Both the position numbers and the translations under genes were made by a program. The notes under the pieces are model-generated. The model was given only the letters and a program-made list of their open reading frames with translations. It was not told the DNA's origin and searched no databases. Positions 41,287-50,619 of a stretch of 64,000 nucleotides of DNA are shown here, piece after piece. This DNA comes from Glycomyces artemisiae (lineage in GTDB: Bacteria; Actinomycetota; Actinomycetes; Mycobacteriales; Micromonosporaceae): positions 496,001-560,000 of the forward strand of contig NZ_PVTJ01000003.1 of NCBI RefSeq assembly GCF_003002955.1, read 5' to 3'. The stretch's first letter is position 1. The number at the start of each line of letters is the position of its first letter.

Positions 41287-42669
41287 TCAGGGGCAGTCGT
41301 GCAGTCCCCAGTAGGCGATCTTCACGGGGTCGCCGTAGCCGACGGCGGTGTCCGGTTTCGGCTGCTGCGAGACGATCTCGCAGGCTTCGGGGGCGGGCCC
41401 GTCGAACAGGAGCGTGGGGACGATGCGGACGTCGGTCCAGCCGAGCGAGCCGAGGTGGGCCCGGGCTTCGGCCGCGTCCATCCCGACGACGTCGGGCAGC
41501 GCCGCTGCGAGCGCCGCGGTGGTCTCGGCCGGGTCGGCGGGGTCCGGTAGGCCTTCGTCCGCTGCGGGCGCCGTCGTCGCTTCCGCGAGTTCGGAGGATT
41601 CGGCGGACGGCGCCCCGGAGACCGCGTCGAGGGTGGCGCCTGCGGTCACCGGCGCCGAGGGGCTTTCCGCGGTCGCGGCATCGGCTTCGAGCTCGGTGTC
41701 GGCCCGGACCGGCGTCCACGGGTGCCACATCGCCAGGACCGCGGCGAGCACGAGGACCGGAGTCAGCGCGACGGCAGCGAGCCAAGGGAGTGGTCGGCGC
41801 AGGCGGACCGTCGGCGCGCTGGAAAGCCCGGTGCCGCCCGGGACGGGGGCCGCATCGGCGGCGGCGCGGCATGCGGCCGCGAGCGCCTCCGCGCTGGGCC
41901 AGCGCGCGTCGGGCTCCTTCTCCAGGCAGCGCATCACGAGCGCGGTCACGGCGGGGGGCAGGGATTCCGGGAGCGGCGGCGGTCGGCGGTGCAGGTGCTG
42001 GTGGGCGACGCCGCGCGGGTCGGCGGCGATGAAAGGGCGCCGCCCGCTGAGGCATTCGTAGGCGACCACGCCGAGGGAGTAGATGTCGGCGGCTCCGCTG
42101 ACGCGCCCGCCGCTGAGCTGTTCGGGCGCGATGTAGGAGGGAGTGCCCATGATGTCGCCGACCAGCGTGAGCCGGTCGTCGCCCTCGGCCAGCGAGATGC
42201 CGAAGTCGACGACCCTCAGGCGCCCGTCGGACTCCACGAGGAGGTTGCCCGGCTTGATGTCCCGGTGCACGACGCCGTTGCGGTGCGCGAGCGCGAGCGT
42301 TTCGGCGGTCGCGCCGACGAACCGGAGGGTCTCCTCGACGGTGAGCATCCCCCGCTCCTCGATGAGGGTCGCCAGCGAGGTGCCGTCGACGAGTTCCATG
42401 ACGATGAAGCGCACGGTCCGGCGATAGGGGTCCTCGCCGTAGTCGTACACCTCGACGAGGCCGGGACCGCGGAGGCCGGCGAGCGTCTTGGCTTCGCGGG
42501 CGAACCGGTCGCGCGCCTCGCGGGACTGCCGGTGGGCCCGGTGGAGCAGTTTGACCGCCACCGGTCGTTCGAGCAGGAGGTCGTAGCCTCGCCACACTTC
42601 CCCCATGCCTCCGGCTGCGATGGGGAGGTCGAGGCGGTAGCGCCCGGCGACGAGCGACCCGGTATCCAC
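41287..42669 (-). CDS. Membrane Ser/Thr protein kinase with one PASTA domain
   Basis: A 460-residue PknB-like kinase. GTG at 42669 follows AAGGAG by 5 bases. Kinase motifs in order: glycine loop IAAGGMGEVWRGYD, VAVKLL lysine, catalytic HRDIKPGN, DFGIS, and APEQLSGG activation segment. A transmembrane helix (LPWLAAVALTPVLVLAAVLAM) near residue 300 separates it from a Ser/Ala/Glu-rich extracytoplasmic stalk and a C-terminal PASTA domain (LPDVVGMDAAEARAHLGSLGW) ending in a Cys-containing tail. It probably senses wall fragments. It lies just upstream of the adaptor operon, whose acidic proteins may be substrates. Confidence 0.92.
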   Translation of the reverse strand: MDTGSLVAGRYRLDLPIAAGGMGEVWRGYDLLLERPVAVKLLHRAHRQSREARDRFAREAKTLAGLRGPGLVEVYDYGEDPYRRTVRFIVMELVDGTSLATLIEERGMLTVEETLRFVGATAETLALAHRNGVVHRDIKPGNLLVESDGRLRVVDFGISLAEGDDRLTLVGDIMGTPSYIAPEQLSGGRVSGAADIYSLGVVAYECLSGRRPFIAADPRGVAHQHLHRRPPPLPESLPPAVTALVMRCLEKEPDARWPSAEALAAACRAAADAAPVPGGTGLSSAPTVRLRRPLPWLAAVALTPVLVLAAVLAMWHPWTPVRADTELEADAATAESPSAPVTAGATLDAVSGAPSAESSELAEATTAPAADEGLPDPADPAETTAALAAALPDVVGMDAAEARAHLGSLGWTDVRIVPTLLFDGPAPEACEIVSQQPKPDTAVGYGDPVKIAYWGLHDCP

Positions 42670-43004
42670 AATGGCTCCTTGATAGCCGAACTCGGCGCGC
42701 TGGCGGCCTTCGGCGGGTAATGAACGGCATCCGGAGCGTACCGATCCGCCGCCGCCGCGCCGCGCCGCAACACGGGGGTGCGGGCGGCCCCGATTTCGCT
42801 GCCCCTCAGGCATTTCGACGTACTCCGGCGGTTCGGACCTGCGGATTCGCATGCGCGGGATTCACCCATCCGTGCGACCGGGGACGGAGTGCTCGCAGAT
42901 CCCGCCGGTGAACTGCCGCATGACCGCCTTTTCATCGGCGGCTCCGCGACTTAGTTTGAACGCGCTCCTCTCGGCTTCTTCCGCAGCGACAGAACGGCAT
43001 ACCG
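42670..43004. other. 335-bp intergenic region between divergent kinase and WxG-pair genes
   Basis: Contains the kinase ribosome site at its left end. I find no convincing hairpin, palindrome or -35/-10 pair. The 50 bp before 43005 are less GC-rich (CTTAGTTTGAACGCG) and may hold the promoter of the secreted pair. Confidence 0.4.
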
Positions 43005-43589
43005 ATGACCGGCCTCGAAGCAGACCCCGACGACCTCATCGACGTCGGGGAGATAACGCTGCCCTACGCGGCCGACTTCTACGACGAGCTGGCCAGTCGG
43101 CTCGGCGCGATCGGCAACGCGGCCGGGTACGGCCTCTACCCGTACATGAGCGATTCCCCGGCGGGCAACGCTCTCGGCGAGGCCGTCATCCGCTGCCACC
43201 GGTTCCTGTACGCGGTCACCGAGCAGACGGCCGACAGCCACCGCGCCGTCGCGGCGAGCGTCGCCGAGGCGGGCTACGCCTACCGGGACGCCGACACCGC
43301 CGGCGCGAACGACTTCCAGATCGCCGGCGAGGACCTCACCGGTGCCACCGCGAAGGCGTTCGGCGAAGCCGACGCGGGCGAGTACGAATACGACAGCGGC
43401 TACCGCTTCAGCAACTTCGACAGGGCCGAAGGCGGATCGGGGTACGAGGACGCGCTCTCGGGCGATCCCCGCCCGCCGACTGATCACCAGGACTACAAGC
43501 TGGAGACCGACCGGCCCTGGTACGAGCGGGAGCGCCTGAACGACCGGGGCGGCGACCGCGAGCCCCTCGACGAGCGCGGAGGGCGCTGA
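43005..43589 (+). CDS. ESX-like small protein with YxxxD secretion motif
   Basis: A 194-residue protein I do not recognise by family. Its first 90 residues are predominantly helical (YAADFYDELASRLGAIGNAAGYG... ALGEAVIRCHRFLYAVTEQTADSHRAVAASVAEAG) and are followed by Y93-R-D-A-D97, a YxxxD motif like those ending type VII secretion substrates. The rest is polar and disordered-looking, rich in Asp, Gly, Tyr and Arg. It ends 1 bp before the WxG-containing gene, so the two are co-transcribed, as in EsxA/EsxB- or EspC-like pairs. Confidence 0.7.
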   Translation: MTGLEADPDDLIDVGEITLPYAADFYDELASRLGAIGNAAGYGLYPYMSDSPAGNALGEAVIRCHRFLYAVTEQTADSHRAVAASVAEAGYAYRDADTAGANDFQIAGEDLTGATAKAFGEADAGEYEYDSGYRFSNFDRAEGGSGYEDALSGDPRPPTDHQDYKLETDRPWYERERLNDRGGDREPLDERGGR

Positions 43590-43590
43590 C

Positions 43591-44580
43591 ATGCCGAAGT
43601 TCGCCACGTTCCAGAGCATGATGGACGACGAGCCGCCGACGAAGGACGAGCTCAAGGAGATGATCGCGACGTTCGGCGAGCCGCTCCAGATGCTGTACAT
43701 CCGGTCCCGGTACGACGCGTTCTTCAACGAGCGGTACCCCGCAGGCAGCAGCATCCAGAATCCAAGCGACACTTGGATCTTCGACTTCGACACGCACATG
43801 ACTGCGGCCGAGGACGAGGAGCTGCGGAGCATGTGCTGGCCGCTCGCCACCAACTTCGTCATCGATCTGCTCATGGGCGTCGACAACCTCGTCGACAAGG
43901 TCGAGGGCGACCTCGACGCGATGGTCGCGGACCTCCTGGCCCTGGCGACCTCGTACGGCGGCGCCATGACCGACGCCAAGCTGACGATCGTCCAGGAGCG
44001 GCTCGAAAGCTGGCACGGCGAGGCCGGTGCGGCGATCCGCGAACGCTACTCCGACCACCTCACCAGGTCGACGCAGGCGCACCAGGCCATGGCGAACGCG
44101 CTGGCGAACGCCGCGAAACTCGACTCGCTGATACTCATGAAGGTCCGCCACCACCTCGACGGCCTGATCCGGGCCACCGCCACCGCGATCGACAACGGCC
44201 CCGCGGGCCCGAACCTGAATATCGAGCCGATCATCGGCTGGCTCACGTTCATCGGCGTCATCGTGAGCGCCCCCGGCGGCCCGGCCGTGATGTCCACCGT
44301 CGGCTGGGTCGGCAGCACGATCAAGACGATCCTCACCGAGCTCCCGCTTGAGCAGACCGACGAGCCGACCATGGACTCCCCAGACCCGGACGAGCTGCGC
44401 GAGCAGATGCTCGCCGCCCTCGCGCAAGTCGCCGAAGTCGTCAAAGCCGACCGGGAGAAGCTCGCAGGCGAACTGATCACCGCCTTCGAGGAATGCGCGG
44501 CCCTGGTCGCCAGCACCGACCCCGCCGAGTCGAGCCGGGTGATCCCGAACCCGAACGGCGTCGACGGCATCGCGCTCTGA
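43591..44580 (+). CDS. Helical WxG-motif protein, partner of the YxxxD protein
   Basis: A 329-residue protein of unknown function. GGAGGG precedes the ATG. It is largely helical. W141-H-G143 within RLESWHGEAGAAIRERY is a WxG hairpin turn followed by a long helix pair (QAHQAMANALANAAKLDSLILMKVRHHLDGLIRATATAID). A hydrophobic segment (IGWLTFIGVIVSAPGGPAVMSTVGWVG) lies near 215-245, and a helical acidic C-terminus follows. No toxin signature is seen and no ESX ATPase lies in the window. I infer a secreted or envelope heterodimer with the preceding protein. Confidence 0.7.
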   Translation: MPKFATFQSMMDDEPPTKDELKEMIATFGEPLQMLYIRSRYDAFFNERYPAGSSIQNPSDTWIFDFDTHMTAAEDEELRSMCWPLATNFVIDLLMGVDNLVDKVEGDLDAMVADLLALATSYGGAMTDAKLTIVQERLESWHGEAGAAIRERYSDHLTRSTQAHQAMANALANAAKLDSLILMKVRHHLDGLIRATATAIDNGPAGPNLNIEPIIGWLTFIGVIVSAPGGPAVMSTVGWVGSTIKTILTELPLEQTDEPTMDSPDPDELREQMLAALAQVAEVVKADREKLAGELITAFEECAALVASTDPAESSRVIPNPNGVDGIAL

Positions 44581-44648
44581 CGGCGGGCCGTCAGCGGCTC
44601 CGCCGCCGTGGGCAGGCGCCGTGTGCGCCCCGGCGAGGTCGGGGCGGC

Positions 44649-45836
44649 TCAGGCGCCGTCGGCGAACGCTTCGGCGACCAGGTGGTTGCCGCCGACCGGC
44701 GAGCTGCCCGTCACCTGGCCGTGCTCGCACAGTGCAAGGACATCGGCGGGCGTGTCGGCGCCGAAGAAGGCGCGGGCGGGGAACCACGCCATCTTGAGGG
44801 CGCTGCCGCCGTCGCCGTCGGTGACCTGCGGGTCGGGGATCGCGCCCGTCTCCAGATACGTGAGCACCCGCTCGGCGTGGTGAACGTACGCCGCGTGCAG
44901 CCGGTCGTAGGCGTGGGGCGCGAGCTCGTCGCCCTGGGCCCGGATGGTCCTGGCACCGTGGACGAACGCGCCCAGGCCCATGCTCACGTGGGCGAGGTCG
45001 CGGCGGCGTTCGGCGTTCACGCCGTCCGGGAACAGCGACGGCTCCACCGGTGTCAGGTCGGCGTTGAGCGTGCCGGTGCGCCAGTGGATCCGCGTCAGCC
45101 CGATGTTCGGAGCGCCGTCTGCGCCGAGCAGCGGCGCCACAGTGTCGCCGTCGTACTCGGAGTGGTAGACCGATTGGGCGATGCGTTGGTTGAAGTACGC
45201 GGTCGCGTCCTCCCAGAGTGCGGTGTCCCCGGTGTACGCGGCGATGGCGAGACGGGAGTCGGCGAAGCTGCCGTGCCAGTTCGCGCCGTTGGACCAGTCC
45301 AGGAGCGGATAGCACACGGTGGTGAGGAACTGCTCGAACCGGCTGTCGTGGTAGCCGACGATGGCGGCGGCCTGCGCCAGGTTCGTGCACGCCCAGCCCG
45401 CGACCAGGCGGTACTGCTCTGCGGTGTCGGTCTGCCATGAGGTGGCCGCACGCAGTTGATCGAGCAGGCCCACCACTTTGCTGCGCCGCGCCGCGTTGCC
45501 GTCGGCCGCCCAGAGCACAGCCTGGACTTTCACGTACGCGGACTCGTCTCGGAGCCTGTCGCGCTCGGTGCTGCTGATCTGGGCGCCGAAATCGAAGCTC
45601 ACCGAGCGGTTCACGTTGCCGCCCCAGGATCCTGCGAGTCGGCCGTACTGCGGCGACGACGTCGACCAGGCGTCGATCTCGGTTCGGGTGTAGACGGGGT
45701 ATCCGAATTCCCGAGCGGCGCCGGTGTCGGCGTCGGTCGGCAAGGTGTCAGCGGCGGCGAACGGTGCGATCGCGGCGAAGCCGCCAGCGGCGGCCAATGC
45801 GCCCCCGGCGACGAGGAGTCTTCTTCGCTTGTTCAA
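44649..45836 (-). CDS. Tat-exported alginate-lyase-fold polysaccharide lyase
   Basis: A 395-residue protein with a TTG start after AAGGA. Its signal MNKRRRLLVAGGALAAAGG has a twin arginine. The body is an (alpha/alpha) toroid of the Alginate_lyase type, with the substrate-site segment SNGANWHGSFADSRLAIAAYTGD where the family carries N-x-H-G. YHSEYDGDTVAPLLGADG and GLTRIHWRTGTLN follow, then a closing helical region. Likely cleaves a uronic-acid-containing polymer outside the cell; the natural substrate may be a plant or bacterial uronan rather than alginate. Co-oriented with the GH62 gene, separated by a hairpin. Confidence 0.82.
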   Translation of the reverse strand: MNKRRRLLVAGGALAAAGGFAAIAPFAAADTLPTDADTGAAREFGYPVYTRTEIDAWSTSSPQYGRLAGSWGGNVNRSVSFDFGAQISSTERDRLRDESAYVKVQAVLWAADGNAARRSKVVGLLDQLRAATSWQTDTAEQYRLVAGWACTNLAQAAAIVGYHDSRFEQFLTTVCYPLLDWSNGANWHGSFADSRLAIAAYTGDTALWEDATAYFNQRIAQSVYHSEYDGDTVAPLLGADGAPNIGLTRIHWRTGTLNADLTPVEPSLFPDGVNAERRRDLAHVSMGLGAFVHGARTIRAQGDELAPHAYDRLHAAYVHHAERVLTYLETGAIPDPQVTDGDGGSALKMAWFPARAFFGADTPADVLALCEHGQVTGSSPVGGNHLVAEAFADGA

Positions 45837-46000
45837 CGTTGTCCTTCTGGCAGATGCCGTCAGTGGTCTCCGTCGGCCGCTGCGGGCCGGCGGAGCGTCC
45901 GGAAGCCCGCGTCAGGCGGACGACGCCCCCCCCCCGCTAACAGAGGCAGGCGCTCCGCCAGCGGTGCCGGGCGGACTCAGTCTCGCACCGAGCCCGCCCG

Positions 46001-46024
46001 CCGTCTCGGGAGCACCCGAGACGG
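46001..46024 (-). terminator. Hairpin terminator after the second GH62 gene
   Basis: CCGTCTCGGG (46001-46010) and CCCGAGACGG (46015-46024) pair perfectly around AGCA, 9 bp beyond the GH62 stop. A ten-C homopolymer at 45926-45935 lies further downstream. Confidence 0.75.
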
Positions 46025-46032
46025 TCGTGCCG

Positions 46033-47511
46033 CTAGCGCTGCAAGGTCAGCACGCCCGGCCGGTACGGCAGGAGGCCGTAGTCGGTGCCGTCAGATCTCG
46101 GGTCGCGTCCCTGGTAGAGGAATTGCAGGTTGCACGGGTCGATGGTCTTGGTCTGGTCGGGGTTGGTGCGCACCAGGTCGCCGTGGCTGATGTCGTTGGT
46201 CCACGTGGCGCCGCTGTTGGCCTTGCCAGCGAAGGGGTTGCTCTCGGTGGCGGCCTGCGGGGTCCACGTGCCGTCCAGGCTGGTGGCTGTGAACGAGCGG
46301 AAGAAGCGGTGCTCGTTGGCGCCCCTCGCCTCGACGATCATGAGGTACTGGTTCTGGCCCTGGACCTTGTAGACCTCGACCGCCTCGAACAGGTTCTTGG
46401 CCGTGTCGCTCATGATCTTCGTGTAGTTCGAGCCGAAGCTGCCCGGGAAGTTCCCGATCGGCATGCTGGCCCGGTAGATGCTGCCGGCGTCGTCGGCGAA
46501 GAACAGGTAGATGTTCCTGTCGTCGGCGATGATCGTCTGGTCGATGGGGGCCCCGGAGGGCAGGGTTCCCGTGAAGAGCTCCTGGTGCGCGCCCCAGGCG
46601 TTGACGTTGGCGGGGTCGCTCGACGTGCGGTAGGAGAAGGTGTACGGCCAGCCCCACTGGTACGCGAGCACCCAGATGTTCTTCGGGGCGTGGAAGAAGA
46701 GCGTCGGCGCGACGGCGCCGAACGGCATCTGGTTCTGGCCGGTCGTGGCCATGTCGGACCAGTTCGTGAAGGGGGTGAAGGCCATCGAGCCCCAGCTGGT
46801 TCCCGTGTCGTGCGTCGTCGCGTAGACGAGGTACTTGCCGTTGTAGCGGACGGCGGAGAAGTCCTTGAGGCAGACCGAGCCGTTCCTCGGTTCCGCGAGC
46901 GGGCCCGTCGACGTCCAGCGGTACGTCGACGGAAGGGCGCAGGCGCCGCTGCCGCCGTCGACGAGGGCGAGCTGCCACTGCTGGTTGGCGCCGCCCCAGT
47001 CGGTGTACTGCACGACGGCCGCGCCGTCGTTGGTCGCCGCGCCCTGGACCTCGACCGCCTTGCTGCTGTTGCGGTTGATCAGGCGCACGTAGCCGCCGGC
47101 GGAGTCGGCCAGGCGGAACTGCTGGTTGGCGCCGCCGTGGTCGGTCCACTGGTGGATGGCGGCGCCGTCGGCGGTCGACCAGCCGGAGACGTCGAGCACC
47201 TTGCCCGAGTGCCGCGCCCTGATCCGGTAGTAGCCGCCGCCGGCGTCCACGAACTGGAACTGCTGGTTGTTGGAGCTCGTGCGGGTCCACTGTTGCAGCA
47301 GGGCCCCGTCGGCGGTGGACGCACCGCTGACGTCCAGGACCTTGCCGCTGCCGCGGTTCACCAGCACGTACCAGGCGGAGGTGTCGACTGTGGCGGCCGC
47401 AGCCGGGCCACCGAAGGGGTTGAGGACGGTCGCGGCGGCGGCCCCGGCGAGCACGCCGGCTCCGCCGATGAGCATTCGCCTGCGGCTCTTGGGGGTTTCC
47501 ATCCAGGCCAT
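46033..47511 (-). CDS. Tat-exported GH62 alpha-L-arabinofuranosidase with N-terminal CBM13
   Basis: A 492-residue arabinofuranosidase. ATG 47511 is preceded by AAGGAGG. The signal [20 protein letters not shown] is twin-arginine type. A complete CBM13 (about 44-185) precedes the GH62 propeller, whose catalytic residues are Asp217 (CLKDFSAV), Asp324 ([11 protein letters not shown]) and Glu376 (LFEAVEVYK). It differs from the GH62 at 2778 in domain order and export route. Its own conserved xylan-type promoter lies 100-130 bp upstream, yet the reading frame continues upstream without a stop into the ROK regulator. Confidence 0.92.
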   Translation of the reverse strand: MAWMETPKSRRRMLIGGAGVLAGAAAATVLNPFGGPAAAATVDTSAWYVLVNRGSGKVLDVSGASTADGALLQQWTRTSSNNQQFQFVDAGGGYYRIRARHSGKVLDVSGWSTADGAAIHQWTDHGGANQQFRLADSAGGYVRLINRNSSKAVEVQGAATNDGAAVVQYTDWGGANQQWQLALVDGGSGACALPSTYRWTSTGPLAEPRNGSVCLKDFSAVRYNGKYLVYATTHDTGTSWGSMAFTPFTNWSDMATTGQNQMPFGAVAPTLFFHAPKNIWVLAYQWGWPYTFSYRTSSDPANVNAWGAHQELFTGTLPSGAPIDQTIIADDRNIYLFFADDAGSIYRASMPIGNFPGSFGSNYTKIMSDTAKNLFEAVEVYKVQGQNQYLMIVEARGANEHRFFRSFTATSLDGTWTPQAATESNPFAGKANSGATWTNDISHGDLVRTNPDQTKTIDPCNLQFLYQGRDPRSDGTDYGLLPYRPGVLTLQR

Positions 47512-48897
47512 AGTGGCCTCCTTAGTTGAGGTTCGTCGGTTGTGACGTGGCTTGTTATCGCTCACATGTCGCAACTCGACTCCGAAACATCTGATGATTT
47601 TCCAGCGATTCGAACTATAGAGAAGTCTCGATGTATAGTCAACGGCTCGACCGAAGTTTGTTGGCGCACCTGGCGTTAAACCGTCGCGTCGAGCGCGGCC
47701 ATGGGTCAGCTCGCTCTGCAGCACGAGGGCCGCTGCGCCGATCGCCGCTGCGTCGGGTCCGTTGACGGACGGCATCACCCGCACCGGGTGCGTCCGCCAG
47801 GGGGCGGTGCGGCGGTCCACTTCCTCCTGGATCACGGTCTGGTACGCAGCGCCCGCCACCGCGAAGCTCGGACCGGCCAGGACTATCGCGTCCACATCGA
47901 ACAGGATGGTCATGGTGACGGCGGCGGCGCCGAGGTAGCGGGCCGACCGCTCGATGAGGCGGCGGGCGTCCGGATCGCCGGCGTCGGCCGCCGCCGCGAT
48001 CCGCGCGAACTCGGTGAGGAAGTCGGCGGTGTCGGGGTCGGGCATCAGACGCTCGGCCAGCCCGGGCGTGGCCGCGGCCTGCCGGACCAGGGCCGACGGG
48101 CCGGCGTAGTTCTCCAGGCAGCCGACGTTGCCGCACGGGCACTGGTCGCCGTTGACATCGATCGACATGTGGCCGAGTTCGACGCTGTTGGAGGAGCTGC
48201 CGCGGTACACCTCGCCGGCGACCACGATCCCGCCGCCGATCCCGCTGGCCATGTAGATGCAGCCGTAGGTGCTTCGTCGGTCGACCGCGCCCATCCAGTA
48301 CTCGCCGATCGCGGCGGCCGCGGCGTCGTTGTCGAGCAGCACGGGCAGGCCGAGGCGCTGCGCGAGCCGCTCCGCGACCGGGTATTCGAGCCATGGCTCG
48401 GAGGGCTGCGGGCTCAGCAGCACCCCCGCGCGGCGGTCCTGCGGCCCGTAGCTGACCAGCCCGACCCCCAGCACCCGGTCGCGGTCGACGGCGGCCGCGG
48501 CCAGCAGGTCGTCCACATGCGAGGCGATCATCGGCAGCGCCCGGTCCGGCGGCATCGACGCCACACCCTGGAACGAGGTTCGGGCCGCCGGGCGACCGGC
48601 CAGGTCGACGACGACGATGACGCAGGCGTTGCGCTCCATCAGGATTCCAACGCTGTAGCGGGCCCGGGGATCGAGCCGCACCAGCGTGCGCGGCTTGCCG
48701 CCGGTCGGCGCGCCTCGGCCGGCCTCGACGACCAGTCCGTCATCGATGAGCTCGCGCACGAGCTCGGAGATCGTGGCGCCGGTGAGACCCGTCGCCGACG
48801 CAAGCTCCACCCGGCTGACCGTGCGGGCCGCGCGGATGGCGTCCAGGATCAAGCCCCTGGTCCTCGATCTGTTCGTCCACGTCGGGCCGAGCGCCAC
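47512..48897 (-). CDS. ROK-family regulator lacking its own stop codon (in frame with GH62)
   Basis: A sugar-responsive repressor. GTG 48897 follows AAGGAGG by 5 bases. It has a winged helix-turn-helix ([24 protein letters not shown]), an ASKHA-fold domain with the ATP/sugar motif ([22 protein letters not shown]), and the ROK zinc site ([10 protein letters not shown]). Normal homology ends near LVLQSE (about 47706), where a TGA exists only in the +1 frame. In the actual frame the codons continue through the GH62 promoter and ribosome site into GH62, giving a 955-codon frame from 48897 to 46033. Either a true readthrough arrangement or a one-base indel or sequencing error. Confidence 0.8.
47582..47642 (-). 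promoter_or_regulatory. Conserved xylan-type promoter of the second GH62 gene, inside the ROK frame
   Basis: The -35 is TTGACT (47642-47637), spacer 17 bp, -10 TATAGT (47619-47614), followed by TCG. The downstream GTTTCGG element (47588-47582) is 12 bp further out than in the other two promoters, about one helical turn. Confidence 0.75.
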
Positions 48898-48985
48898 GTA
48901 TGCCTCCTTCGCTGTACCCGTTAGGGCGCCTTGCTTACTCGTCTGCTTCCCGTTCCGTCCGATGGGCTGCTCGATGCCCACCAAG

Positions 48986-48997
48986 CATAGATCTATG
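48986..48997. promoter_or_regulatory. Palindrome between ROK and GH5 genes
   Basis: CATAGATCTATG is a perfect 12-bp palindrome about 90 bp upstream of the ROK start; a candidate ROK autoregulatory site. Confidence 0.5.
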
Positions 48998-49004
48998 TCA
49001 CTTC

Positions 49005-49052
49005 TTGACTTTCTTCGGACGCCTAACTAAGGTGAGAACGGAAGCGCTCCCA
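49005..49052 (+). promoter_or_regulatory. GH5 promoter with CebR-like operator at the start site
   Basis: The -35 is TTGACT (49005-49010), spacer 17 bp, -10 TAAGGT (49028-49033). CGGAAGCGCTCCCA (49039-49052) matches the actinobacterial cellobiose-repressor box TGGGAGCGCTCCCA at 12 of 14 positions and overlaps the predicted +1. Confidence 0.75.
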
Positions 49053-49077
49053 TTCATCCCTCACGAAAGGAGCTGAG

Positions 49078-50580
49078 ATGCGACATCGTCAGACACTGCT
49101 GGTCGCAGGCGCCGTCGGCGCGCTCGTACTGGGCGGCCTGGCAACGGCGACCCTTCCCGCATCGGCGGCCGCCTCGGGCTGCGCGGTCACCTATACCGTG
49201 CAGAGCGAGTGGCCGGGCGGGTTCCGCGCCGACCTGGACGTCACCAACCTCGGCGAGGCGACGTCCGACTGGACATTGACCTTCGACTTCCCGAACGCCG
49301 ACCAGCGGGTCACCCAGGGCTGGAGCGCCGTCTGGAGCCAATCCGGCGCCGGCGTCTCCGCCGCCAGCATGGGCTGGAACGGGTCGCTGGCCACCGACGC
49401 CTCCACCTCGATCGGATTCGTCGGCGCATGGGGCGACGCCAACCCGGTACCGGCGTCCTTCGCGCTCAACGGCACGCCCTGCACCGGCTCGACGACTCCC
49501 ACCGGGGGTCCGACCACCACCCCCAGCGAAGACCCGACCACCACCCCGCCGGACGGTCCGGCTCCGCAGCTCAGCGTCGCCGGCAACCAGATCGTCACCG
49601 AGGACGGCGAGCCGTACCGGCTGCTGGGCGTGGACCGGTCCTCGGCCGAGTTCGCGTGCGTGCAGGGCAAGGGCCTGTTCGACTCCGGCCCGGTCGACCA
49701 GGCGTCCGTCGACGCCATGAAGGACTGGAACATCCACGCCGTGCGCCTCCCGCTCAACGAGGAATGCTGGCTCGGACTCAACGGCTCCCCCAGCGGCGCG
49801 GCCTACCAGGAAGGCGTCAAGGACTACGTCGACCTCCTGGTCGCCAACGGCCTCAACGTCATCCTCGACCTGCACTGGACCTGGGGCGCCTACACCACGG
49901 GACCGGACTGGCACTGCACCGATGAGCACGCCACCTGCCAGAAGCCGATGCCCGACGTGCAGTACGCCCCGCAGTTCTGGGCCGGCGTCGCCGAGACCTT
50001 CAAGGGCAACGACGCCGTCGTCTTCGACCTGTTCAACGAGCCGTACCCGGACATGGCCAGCGACTGGGACAAGACGCTGGGCTGGCAGTGCCTGCGCGAC
50101 GGCGGCACCTGCGCCGGCATCGGCTACGAGGTGGCCGGCATGCAGGACCTCGTCGACGCGGTCCGCGGCACCGGCGCCACGAACATCCTCATGGTCAGCG
50201 GTCTCGAATGGACCAACGACATGCGGGAATGGCTGGCCTACATGCCGAACGACCCGCTGGACAACATCGCCGCGTCCTGGCATTCGTACAGCTTCAACCG
50301 GTGCGTGACCGAGTCCTGCTGGGACGAGGAGATCGCCCCGCTGATGCAGGAGGTGCCCGTGGTGCTCGGTGAGTTCGGCCAGGACGACTGCGGGTTCGAC
50401 TACATGCAGACCCTGGTGGACTGGGCCGACGCGAACGGCATGGGCTACCTGGCGTGGACCTGGAACCCGTGGGGCTGCACCAGCGGCGCGGTCCTCATCA
50501 AGGACTGGTCCGGCACTCCGGAGCCCGGCGTCGGCGAAGGCTACCGGAGCCACCTGCTCACCCAGAGCCCCTACCTGTGA
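49078..50580 (+). CDS. Secreted CBM2-GH5 endo-beta-1,4-glucanase
   Basis: A 500-residue cellulase. AAGGAG precedes the ATG. Signal peptide 1-31; CBM2 about 33-137, with Cys35 and Cys135 at the domain ends and surface Trp residues (SEWPGG, GWSAVW, GWNGS). A Thr/Pro linker (138-162) leads to the GH5 barrel, with the acid/base Glu321 in DLFNEP and the nucleophile Glu432 in VVLGEFG. Extra cysteines suggest several disulfides. Probably repressed by CebR in the absence of cellobiose. Divergent from the ROK gene. Confidence 0.94.
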   Translation: MRHRQTLLVAGAVGALVLGGLATATLPASAAASGCAVTYTVQSEWPGGFRADLDVTNLGEATSDWTLTFDFPNADQRVTQGWSAVWSQSGAGVSAASMGWNGSLATDASTSIGFVGAWGDANPVPASFALNGTPCTGSTTPTGGPTTTPSEDPTTTPPDGPAPQLSVAGNQIVTEDGEPYRLLGVDRSSAEFACVQGKGLFDSGPVDQASVDAMKDWNIHAVRLPLNEECWLGLNGSPSGAAYQEGVKDYVDLLVANGLNVILDLHWTWGAYTTGPDWHCTDEHATCQKPMPDVQYAPQFWAGVAETFKGNDAVVFDLFNEPYPDMASDWDKTLGWQCLRDGGTCAGIGYEVAGMQDLVDAVRGTGATNILMVSGLEWTNDMREWLAYMPNDPLDNIAASWHSYSFNRCVTESCWDEEIAPLMQEVPVVLGEFGQDDCGFDYMQTLVDWADANGMGYLAWTWNPWGCTSGAVLIKDWSGTPEPGVGEGYRSHLLTQSPYL

Positions 50581-50619
50581 CCCGACGGGTCACTCAGCGG
50601 TGCTTACGGACTGAGCGAC

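Noticed and set aside
44649..45836. True alginate lyase assignment
   Set aside because: The fold is supported but the active-site segment differs (NWHGS) and the organism context is plant hemicellulose, so only the fold is claimed.
45926..45935. Ten-C homopolymer as a phase-variation tract
   Set aside because: It is intergenic, beyond the GH62 terminator and not in the alginate-lyase-type coding sequence; more likely incidental or an assembly-sensitive spot.
46033..48897. ROK-GH62 as one genuine bifunctional enzyme
   Set aside because: The GH62 part has its own promoter, ribosome site and twin-arginine signal, which would be useless in the middle of a cytoplasmic regulator; treated as two genes with an anomalous junction.
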